The notes beneath the pieces were generated by a model. The model was not told the origin of the DNA. It did no database searches and saw only the letters and a program-made list of their open reading frames with translations. From positions 10,974,001 to 11,038,000 of the forward strand of contig OZ176050.1 of the NCBI GenBank assembly GCA_964247055.1: DNA of 64,000 bases. Reading direction: 5' to 3'. Of this stretch, positions 54,601-64,000 are shown one piece after another. The DNA comes from Paragordius varius. Its lineage: Eukaryota > Nematomorpha. The first letter of the stretch is position 1; each line of letters begins with the position of its first letter. Made by a program: the position numbers and the translations under genes.

Positions 54601-57600
54601 TCTCATGAAGAACAAAATTATAATACCATACAATCAGCCTTGTTCCCTAAACCTTATTAGGACCATGTATTTTTTAGTTATATAGTTAAAAAGCAAAAAA
54701 AACTACAGGATATAGTTAAAATACAATAATTAGCCAATAAAAACGCGCGTTTTGCTACATTAGGTGGTATAAAAGTATTTGCACGGGAAATAGGCCACCG
54801 TTTAATTCATTACTAGAGCGGGTGTAAAACATAAATACATTATCATTAAATATCGGCATAATTTCAAGATTTTTATGTCTGAATTATGATTATTTTACTG
54901 ATAACTGCCACAGTCTAATTAATAGTAAGCAACTCTGAAATGTAAAATGCAAAACATCTGAATATCTTGCTGATTTATAGAACAATACTCATGATTAAAG
55001 TTGGACTTGGTACCGGTCAATATTAGCCGATGCGCGCTATTAAAGGTATTTGTAATAACGCCTAATGTAAACGAAGTTAACCGTTAAAATTGACTTTAAT
55101 AATGTCGAAATTGAATAAAATATTGAAAATTTGCTAAATTATAAATACTTTATAATTTTAAATATCACTAATTTGTAATAGTTTTTATCACGTTATAAAC
55201 ACATATGAAAAAGTTTTTATGGCGGTATAACTAATGATTGAACATAGCTGGTCTGACCAAACCCTACCCATAATAAATTTGTGATAATATGAACTACTAG
55301 CCTTATTAACGTATTTTTCCAATAATTTTTAGTAATATTTATAACTTTTTAGTTTAATAAAATAAAAACAATCTTATTTATAGTGTTTTTACCGTAAATT
55401 CTTTAATTCTCTTTTTCCAAGCATCATCTCTATCACGTAGAATATCCTTTAGTTTAGTAATTTCGAGTAACAATTGGTGTATGCGCTCGTTACGTTTACG
55501 TAATTGAATGTTAAATATTAGATATTCCGCTTTGGTCCAATTCGATCCATCTTTCAAGTTTTTCAATTCATTTTCAAGGTCAGTTTTATCTGCATATTAA
55601 TATATAGTATTATTTTAACTTATTTCATATTTGTTGATTAGGTTTTCAATCTGTAAAAATATTGGTATGATTGAGTAATTTTGGATTCGAATGGGAAAAT
55701 ATGTTTCCGAACTATCCTGGCCAGTGTTAGATAATGCTCATGTCTACCCTTTGGAATTAGACTTTTTAAAATAAAATCACTTTCGAATCGGTTATTATAC
55801 ATTAAATATTTGTTCACAATATTTTTTATATAAATGATTATAATTTTCTATATTAAACCTGTAATATTTATTGTGATACATTATAATTTTCGAAATTTAA
55901 AAGAATGTGCAAATCAAAAATAAGATAAATATTAAAAGAAAATGAAGTAAAATTAAAAAAATCGGATATCTTATATTATATGGGATGTGTCAAGTTTAGG
56001 ATCTAGTGTAACTTAACAGCTTTCAGAATCCGAATTTATTCGGCACGTTTCATAGAAGGAAAACAAAAAGATTTTGAGAAGTAAGTTAGTTTTAAATATT
56101 GTTTGTTTAAATTATTAGTATAAACCAAATACCTAAAACTTTTCAACAATAATAAAATACATAAATTCATAAGCTTCAATTAATTTATAAATAGTGTTTT
56201 TATACATTCCAGCATGCTTAAAAACATCATATAATATTCGTTAACAAAATTTTGCTAAAAAATTAATTTTAAGCAAAGTATGCATTTTTATAACTTTTTG
56301 ACTTAATACAGAAAATATAAATGAATTTAACGTTTAGGTGCGCGGCTTGGTATAAAGCAATTTCACATATTTTTTTTATTTAGCATAAAATGAGCCAATT
56401 TATCGATTTTCAGGTCTGGCGCAAATACCAAAAAAATGGAATCAATTTTCTAAAATACTCGTAAGACCAAAAAAGCGTATATTGGCTGAATTATTCGATC
56501 GGAAATATGCATATCATATTTTTATGTACATGTTTAATATTTCTTCCGTAAAATAAACAATATCATTTCATGAAAGATTTCGTTTCGTTAATAAATGATT
56601 ACTAGTCTCTAAGTTCCTGTGTTTGATTTCAAGGACAGTGTACATGTCTTTTAATTCTTTGTTCTCTTGTTGGAGGTGAGCATTGGCCACAGATAACTTG
56701 TATATATCACGGCTACATAAATTCATCTCATGGTACAAAGACTAAATATTATAAAATATACAATGTTAAAAATGAAATAAAAAAATTATTATTTACATTT
56801 TCAAAGAATATAATCCATCGCTATTTGGAGACCATCCCGTCAGTCCTGGGATGATACAAGTTAAGTGCTTCCAATATTAAATATAAAAGAAAAAAAGATA
56901 CTTAAACTATAAATCTTTTATTTTATAAGTTAGTTTCAAATTATTTAATTAAATAATATTTCATAATTTCATGCTTTTAAATTGAACCCTATAAGCTAAA
57001 CCATTATTAAAATTCGTGAATTCATAAAAAGTTTAACCACCAAAAATATGTTAAATAGTATTCTAAAGTTTGAGTATTTGTACTTATGATTTGAAAATGT
57101 CGGAATAAATTGGGGAAATATATATATCTTTTGATTTATTGATTTAACATTATTAAGTTTTATTATAAACCTATTTATTTTTTATAATATTGAAAAATGT
57201 TCTTGTTATCCTCATTCTTCTCGTAAATCAACGGCTGATTTTTTGACAAGTTTAAATAAAAATGTAAAAGTTAATAATTTAATTTTATAAAGACAGCTAA
57301 ATTTATGCCAAATTTAACAAAACCTCAAGAAAATTTTAAAATTCTGTATAATTTATGGGCTTTAGTTACATGTTTTACATTATACATATTATTATTATAT
57401 TTAAGCGTATTCTATATTTTTAAAAATATTTAAATTAATAACAAGCTGAAAAATAACTGATCCATAAAATAAATATGCATATTTTTACACTCAATTTTAG
57501 AAAATAACTTATATTTTACATACCTTTTTTATTTATTCCCTTTCAATAAAAATTAGTCTTCCTCATTTGATTTTTCATTTCTCAATACAATTTATTTTGT

Positions 57601-57906
57601 GAAGAAGGAAATTGATTTAATTAAGGATATAAATATCCATATTTTAATACGCCTGCGCAGATCCGAAATATAAAAATTGTTTTTAATTTTTTTTGACATT
57701 CGCTTTTTAGTCATAATTAATAATATTATTTTGCTATCTCTCCACTTTAGAATTACATATTTATTCGACAAAATATTTTGGCTACGTATTAAAGTGTTTA
57801 AAAAGCTTTAATAATATAATATATAAAACTTAACTGCCATCTCCTTATCTTTGTATTCCATAACTTTTTCTAATGTTGCTAAATCCGTGGCCAATGAATT
57901 TCGTGC
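51665..57906 (-). CDS. Unrecognised coiled-coil protein, 3' part of gene
   Basis: Six exons join in phase: 57835-57906, 56603-56741, 55393-55589, 54120-54219, 52347-52451, 51665-52122, giving 356 residues to a stop at 51665. The first five exons code for an almost continuous coiled coil, rich in E, K, L and N, without proline (for example ANAHLQQENKELKDM and RKRNERIHQLLLEITKLKD). The last exon is a low-complexity Ser/Thr/Asn-rich tail with SDMSWAEFDDFKK, a short acidic-aromatic stretch that could be a binding motif. No signal peptide or membrane span appears in this part. The 5' end is open: the first exon listed begins in phase 0 with a weak acceptor, and I could not find earlier exons up to 62700. 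I recognise no family; a centrosome, cilium or Golgi scaffold is possible, but that is a guess. A Helitron sits in its intron at 52652-54058. Confidence 0.7.
52652..54058 (+). mobile_element. Helitron-like element, copy 4 (longest)
   Basis: 1407 bp. It starts TCTATATATTTATAGAAATG after an A and ends with hairpin CGGGCTGCGTAGCAGCACG, nine bases, then CTAG before a T. A second small inverted repeat, GAAGTCCAAAGGACTTC, sits just before the hairpin. No Rep or helicase frame is present, so it is non-autonomous. All other copies are shorter versions. It lies in an intron of the coiled-coil gene, opposite strand. A (TA)n tract follows the 3' end. Confidence 0.85.
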
Positions 57907-60394
57907 TCTGGGCTCATCCAAGGCATCATAAACTATATATTAATTAAATACACATAAGGTTTGCACCATGCGTTCAAAAATTATTAATTATCTATTTTCT
58001 AACAATATTTATGATATTAGGCTTATTTTCAATTTAAATTAAATGTTTCCATTGATTGTCCTGAAAAAAATGTTACATACAAAAATATCAATATTCATAA
58101 GTTTTTTTTATTATTTGGTTAGTATCTTTTCAATTTCGCTATAAAATATTTATTATGCCACTCGGATGTTTTTTGTCTAAATGAGATTTTTTTCCTGTAG
58201 TGTCCCAATTACATAAAATATTTTATAAAACTTTTTGACTGGTCATGGATTAGGCAGCTTTTTGCGCAAAATACAGGAAAATTAATTTTTTTTTAATTTA
58301 TCTACCAATAATCGCAAACATAACTTATTCCAAAATAAATTTTTAGAATGAGTAAACGAGGAAGAAATAATTATTTTTATACTTTTGGTCAGCAATATTT
58401 TTCTGTAATGATGTGTGGTGGTTTTTGCAAAATCCAGAGACGATCTACAGCAAGCACAATTGGAAATTGCATTCCACCACACAGTAAACATGGTTTTCGA
58501 TGTTGATGTCTCACATTCAAAAACAGTTAAAATACATTAAAATCCTACTAAAAAACATTAATCTTTATATTGTTAAAAATAGTATATTGATTTTGATTGT
58601 TAGATTCATTTCATTGTTGAATCATATATAAGGTTTATTAGCGATACATGATGATTTGCATTCTAATTAACATGATGCCATTACAAGGTAAAACCGGATT
58701 TTTATACAATGGTCTACCACGTTATTCAGGAGCCTTATTCCTAGTACAAAAGGTTGATACATATTTATAAATATGTAAGTATTTTAAATTTAAAAGGACT
58801 ACCCAAACAACGTTGTGTCGAATGTAAGAATAACAATGTAATTTCCGATTTCATTTTAACCAAAAAAACATGTTGATCAACTATTCCAAACAGGTTTAAT
58901 CATTTTGCTAAACATTTTTTAGCTTATATTTTTATTATATCATACTCCTACATTCAAAACGGTTATATCATTTTGTTTATATAGCATTTAATTTATGGGT
59001 TTAATTTTAATTTTTTTATCCACGAATTTGAGGATTTGGCATAAATTATACAATAAAAAGATCTTATGTTTTAATCACAATTTTCCTTATAATCAAAAAT
59101 TATTAATTTCCCCTGTTTAATTTGTTAATAAAGTGATATGTTTAAATTCAATTGGATCAAGGTGATACGGTTGAATTACTTTATTATATATTTGTCATTT
59201 CCAATGATTCACATATTAATGATTAAAATGGCAAATACAGTTATTTTTAATTTTGTACATTAGCATGACTTTATAGTTTTCGAATACGAACTTATAATGA
59301 GGAAAATATTGGTGATTAGGATTGAACATGTAATTCTAAGAATCGTATTATTGGAGAAACTTACTAGAATTCAAAACCCAAATTGGGGTTACACGCCATA
59401 ATTTTTTAAATACGAATCAAAATGGCTACTCTGTATATCAATAGATAAGAAAACACATAATTTATCAGTGTTTTAAATAGGTTCAAAATTTTTAAAGTAA
59501 AGCGCCAAAAATGCAAAATCAAAAATTAAATTTCCTAAATTTCTTCTAAGTGTGTTTAAAACATGAAGGATTTATTAAAGAATCAGTTCAAAAACGCTTA
59601 GATTTTGCACACTATTTATATAAGAAACATGTGATTACCTCAGTACCTGAGATAAAACAAAAAATATATGTTTATTCAGGCACTATACAATTTGTGTTAT
59701 AATTTTAAAGCTTATTTTAAGATTTTACTATCAATGAAAAATGACTAGTGTGAGGTTAAATATATATCTTTTGTATGGATAGCACAATCGATTTTATTTG
59801 TTTTTCTCATGAATTAGAATTCCTTAAAGTTTGCTTGAACACGAACACAACCTCATAAATAAAAACATAATCAAAATTAAAAATAAACTAAATCATTTAT
59901 AACTTATTGTCCGCGATAATCTTAACACGTTGAAATTATTACAACAACAAAAACGCTCTTAATTTAAGTTTATTTGTGAATTCTAATATGTTTGTCCCTT
60001 TTATTTTTCCAAATAAAGGGCAAAAATTTTCCTATTTTATGGCTACGATAATTAGCCTTCTATCGTATTTTTGGCTTTTTTCAAATATGGCATTTCAAAC
60101 TTTTTTCGGATGGTCCATCAACTCTTTCCATATAAATTTGTCTCCCAGACGTACAGCTTAACATTAATATAATCAATTTTACCAAGAAATACACCAAATT
60201 TGAAAATAATTTAATATATTGCCATAAGCATATTTATTTTAATAAATGAATATTAGAATCGAATTTCATTAAAGATAATAAAAAATTAAGGCATAGGATT
60301 GGCATCATATAATCCATAACACCAATCGGTATGAAGGATTTCCGGTATATAACTAAATGTTAAATATTATAAATGCGTATGAAATATCCTAATA

Positions 60395-60398
<4 letters not shown>

Positions 60399-60432
<34 letters not shown>
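60399..60432. repeat. (TA)n microsatellite
   Basis: About 17 TA units, lying at the outer edge of the left arm of the inverted repeat pair. Confidence 0.95.
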
Positions 60433-60435
<3 letters not shown>

Positions 60436-60439
60436 GTAT

Positions 60440-60999
60440 TAGGAATATGGTGCTTTTGGGTTTGAGACTTATGAGTGTTTTAAGGTAATTTTGTTCTATA
60501 TTAAAAAAATCGCAAGATTAACGCACATTATGCTAAGTAAATTTTTTTAGTCAAATATAAAAATATCATAAATAACTTAAAAAACAAGAAATATTTATCT
60601 AAATATATATTTAAATGTGGCTCCAACAGTCTTAGATTTTTGGTTCTAAAATGGTCTAATCTTAAAATATGAACTCATTGCTTGGATCGGTAATAATATA
60701 TGCTAATTATATTATAATAAAGTTTTTGAAAAAATGCATATTTTTTTATAAATTATTTTAACAAAATTATTGAACCGTATTTTGTTTTTTTTAGAAGGAA
60801 GCGAAACGGTATAAAAAGAATTAAAGTTTAAATACTCTTTATTTATAATATAATGTTTATCATTTCTATCGCCTCTAAACTTTAATTAAAAGATTTGTTT
60901 ATTTCAAATATAAGTTGCATATAAGTGTTTGTAACAAAAAATCAAAATATTTTAAGACATCGTTTTATTAATTCTGAGGTGACAGAAATGTTTAGGGTC

Positions 61000-61076
<77 letters not shown>

Positions 61077-61510
61077 AAGTTTTTTTGAAAACAGTCTTAC
61101 TGTGCTTCATATTATAAATCAACAAAATTTGTTAAATTATAAACAAATTATGCATTTTTTCAATAACATTTTTTTGATTTTATAATCAAGCCTAAATAAA
61201 AAGTTTTATCACCGTTCTCGGCATTTTTCGCTTCATTCTTAATAAAACTAGCCCTAAGAGGAAACCAAAACAAAAACCTATATAAAATTAATTATAATGT
61301 TGTGCTTATCAAATATAGTCTGATGTATTTTAGAAGCATTTAGCCTTCGTCAAAAGAAAATTATTTAGCATAATGTGGGTAAAATTTTCAGGTTTTTGGA
61401 TATACATCAATTACAAAAGTGGAAATATTTTTAAATCACTCTATGGCTAAATCAAAAGCACCATAACAATGATACCATTTCATCAGGATTTTTTATAATC
61501 CGATTTTACA
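60440..61510. repeat. Inverted pair of the dispersed repeat
   Basis: Left arm about 60440-60600 (ATGGTGCTTTTGGGTTTGAG, then GCACATTATGCTAAGTAAA). Right arm about 61325-61510 carries the reverse complement (TTTAGCATAATGTG, then ATCAAAAGCACCATAAC). A spacer of about 720 bases holds a long (TA)n tract. This is the same head-to-head layout as 22315-23400. Confidence 0.55.
61002..61072. repeat. Long (TA)n microsatellite
   Basis: About 35 uninterrupted TA units, the longest in the window, in the spacer of the inverted pair. It creates a false IYIYIY reading frame. Confidence 0.97.
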
Positions 61511-61849
61511 CTTTAAGAAATAAATCCTGTTATTTATAGAAAATGATGCCCTCTTTAGTTAGATTTTTAGTTGTGTGTTTTAGTTTAGACCTCAAAAATA
61601 TCATTTTTTTATATTCAAAACCTATATTTGGGAATTTGTTATTTAGACAACTGAGTGTACATTAGCTATAAAAATGCAAAATAAGCCACTCTTTCTGTTT
61701 ATATTGATGCTAGATGTGATTTTAACACTTAATTACATTTTCAATTTATTGTCCTAGTTGATATATTGAGGTAATTTTATATCCTAAGCTCATTGCAAAT
61801 AAACTACAGTTTTAAAAGTTATTTTGGTTAAAATTTAATTATCAAACTC

Positions 61850-62320
61850 TCATGGATAAGATAAAAACTTGTATTTAAACCGTTTTCTAAGTGCTAGAGT
61901 CTAATAGAAACACACCCAAAATTGATTGATATCAAGTTTTTTCTAGTAAAACTTTTTAAATATAATTTTTTACATTTTCTATTAACCTTTCATCAACTGT
62001 TGAGAGTAACACAGGATCGCCTAAAATGGAGAACACTAATCTATGAGAAAGCCAGAGTCAGTATACTAGCTTATAACAACACACATCCATAACATACATT
62101 TTGCCGGTTGAATTAGCGATTTTAAAAAAATATTGAAAAAATGGCGGCCAAAAAGTTTGAGATGAGGATTATTTTATTTTAAATTTTTATAAAAAAATTA
62201 ACAATTTTTTTTTTCATGAGATGCTTAACCAGCGAATTTATTATTTGGCGACGACCTAGTTTTTGGAATATTTAGAGATAATCGAAATTGGGCAAAAAGT
62301 GAAAACTAAGTATATTTAGG
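61850..62320 (+). repeat. Diverged dispersed repeat with AAATGGCGGC block
   Basis: Shares AAATGGCGGC(A/C)AAAAAGTTTG and the preceding blocks (TTTAATTATCAAAC, ...GGCGAT or AGCGAT) with 38500-38900, and with 13500-14300 in reverse. Identity is low, so the copies are old. Type unknown. Confidence 0.45.
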
Positions 62321-62734
62321 TTTATTTTTTCATGCATGAAACCATGTGATTGAAAGCGGCAAGATATTCAAGATAGTATTATTTTATTATATACTATAAA
62401 TATATTTAAAAATATGTTTCCTTTTAGTAATTATTAATCTTTTTCTTTGTTTAGTAGAGTTTTTATTTTATTTGTATGCTAAGTATGTAATTTAAAGAGT
62501 AACATAATTCTTAAGTCATCAAAAATCATTGTTATACAGATCTCTTTTTTTTTCTCTACTCCTTGGTGCCTAACTATTTTATTTTTACTAGCCTAGCCAT
62601 AATTTCTTTATATTTTTCTTTTATGATTGCCAGACAGAGTAAAATATCAATATTTATAATTTATCCAAATTAACAACATTTATAAAGATTACTCTTTAAT
62701 TTTAATTATTCTAGATATTTATTTTTTGTAAAGA

Positions 62735-64000
62735 GGGTAAGTGAGAGGGAAAGCAATGGCAAACCACCCTCGTTTATTACTGCCAAAAAATAGTTTTACT
62801 ATATGAACTTAACAAGACTTTTCAAAGTTGGATGCTGGAACGTACGTTCCTTAACATCAACCAAACAGGTGATAATTGAAAAGGAAATGGAAAGATTGAA
62901 CATAGATATACTGGGTCTAACGGAAACCAAGCAAAAAGGTAGCGCGAAAGTACAAAACGAAAATTATACATTGTTAAGATCGGGGAGAGATGACCAGAAA
63001 TCTGAAGGCGTTGCAGTATTAATAAAAAACAAATTAAATAAAAGTCTCATTAGTTATACACCATATACACCCACAATCATGAGTATTAGGCTGAATGCCA
63101 AGCCACTTAAATTTACATACATAGTAGTCTATGCTCCTACGTCAAACGCTCCCAAAGAAGACATAGAGGACTTTTATGCAACGTTGCAAATAGTTTTGGA
63201 TGAACGAAGAAAGGAGATATGATTATCATAGGAGGGGATTGGAACACCAAAGTTGGTAGAGGTAGAGTAGATCAAATAGTTGGGCCATATGGATTGGGAG
63301 AACGAAACGAGGCCGGGGAAGCACTGATCAATTTTTGTCAAGAAAATGAGATGATGATAACCAACACATGGTTTCCACAACACAATATGAGGTTATACAC
63401 ATGGACCTCTCCATGTGGTAAATATAAGAATCAAATTGATTACATAATATGTCCTCAAAAATGGAAAAGCTCTATAATCGATACCAAAACAAGCAAAAGC
63501 AGCGATTGCTCTAGCGATCATGAGCTTCTAATAACCAAAATCAAACTTAAAATAATTAAAAATAAGGTTAAACAGATATACAGATATGACACTCGGAACA
63601 TTCCAAATAGTTTTAGAACAGAAACCAAAGATAGATTAGGAAGATTGGACAATGGATGTAGCTCAGAACAATTATGGGGAACGATAAAAAATGTTGTTAA
63701 TGAAGTGGCAAAAGAAAAAGTGCAGAGAGTAAAGAGGAAAGATATCAAATGGATATCAGAAAAGAGTATAGAGATAGCAGAAAAGAGGAGAAAAGCTAAA
63801 TCAAGAAGTGATAATAAAATGGTAAAATTATATAACAAAGAATTTCAACGACAAACAAGGAAGGATTATGAAGATTTTCTTAATAAACAATGTCTGGAAG
63901 TGGAATTAAATAACAAAAAAGGATTAATGCAACCAATGTTCCAGAAACTGAAGCAAATGACTCATAAACCTTTTATATCATCACAAAAGATTAAAAAAGA
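62735..64000 (+). mobile_element. RTE-clade (BovB-like) LINE, 5' part, cut by the window edge
   Basis: Non-LTR retrotransposon encoding an AP-type endonuclease then a reverse transcriptase. The UTR-like start has AATGGCAAACCACCC, as in BovB elements. The ORF begins with ATG at 62803; endonuclease motifs follow in order: GCWNVRSL, GLTETKQKG, VYAPTSNAP, GGDWNTKVG, LYTWTSPCG, QIDYII and SSDHELLI, with the catalytic Asn, Glu, Asp and His present. The region between endonuclease and RT follows (KWISEKSIEIAEKRRKAKS, EFQRQTRKDYEDFL). The first frame stops at 63222 after ERRKEI; the frame with GGDWN opens at 63204 and stays open to the edge. One lost or gained base near 63200-63210 explains this. Otherwise it is intact over 1.2 kb, which suggests a fairly young copy. 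Confidence 0.92.

Larger units (their letters stand above)
57907..62734. other. Region between the coiled-coil exons and the RTE LINE
   Basis: No exon was identified, although the coiled-coil gene must continue upstream here or beyond. It holds two (TA)n tracts, an inverted pair of the dispersed repeat (60440-61510), a diverged repeat at 61850-62320 and a short hairpin near 58400-58490 (GTGTGGTGG against CCACCACAC). The reverse strand at 60000-60170 has a protein-like stretch (RLGDKFIWKELMDHPKK) broken by a stop, perhaps a transposon or pseudogene scrap. Confidence 0.5.

Noticed and set aside
58282-58491. Possible extra exon of the coiled-coil gene on the minus strand
   Set aside because: One frame looks helical, but the splice sites are poor, the phase to the next exon is unproven and part of it forms a hairpin.
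59976-60161. Plus-strand ORF with membrane-like residues
   Set aside because: The hydrophobic run reflects T-rich sequence; the reverse strand looks more protein-like but has a stop, so neither is supported as a gene.
60925-61185. ORF with a long IYIYIY run
   Set aside because: It is made by a (TA)n microsatellite.
1-64000. LTR retroelements, endogenous viruses, Polintons or CRISPR arrays
   Set aside because: No paired long direct repeats, no gag/pol/env or capsid-like frame and no regular spacer array was seen.

Overview
The window is very AT-rich animal DNA. It has intron-split genes, many (TA)n tracts and a dense load of small transposons. A PLC-delta gene, a proteasome beta2 gene and a membrane-anchored (MACIT-type) collagen gene mark it as a metazoan. 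The collagen with a furin site, the compact introns and the transposon mix fit an invertebrate, most likely an arthropod; I cannot name the species.

All four host genes I can model lie on the minus strand. Exons were read by hand from GT/AG borders and checked for codon phase. From low to high coordinate: (1) phosphoinositide phospholipase C delta, 20 coding exons, 261-26724, 795 aa, with a 13.7-kb first coding intron; (2) 20S proteasome subunit beta type-7 (beta2), 8 exons, 33276-36925, 271 aa; (3) a type II transmembrane collagen, 27 exons, 41205-50021, 757 aa; (4) the 3' part of an unrecognised coiled-coil gene, six exons, 51665-57906, 356 aa visible. A likely AATAAA lies 49-157 bases past each stop codon.

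The space between and inside the genes is mostly mobile DNA. It includes four copies of a Helitron-like family (three with a 3' CTAG end), a hAT element with an exact 8-bp target duplication and a Helitron nested in it, a second 807-bp hAT-type element, two MITE families with TA duplications in PLC introns, a near-perfect 137-bp palindrome, two copies of a tRNA-derived SINE, an old LINE 3' fragment, and the 5' part of an RTE/BovB-like LINE running off the right edge. I found no LTR retroelement, endogenous virus, Polinton, CRISPR array or rRNA.

The genes have no shared pathway. PLC-delta serves Ca2+/phosphoinositide signalling, beta2 protein turnover, and the collagen cell-surface adhesion; the coiled-coil protein is of unknown role. 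The most notable points are the well-delimited Helitron and hAT insertions, the repeat family that recurs as inverted pairs, the tiny collagen exons, the uncharacterised coiled-coil gene, and a plus-strand exon-like ORF inside PLC intron 2.
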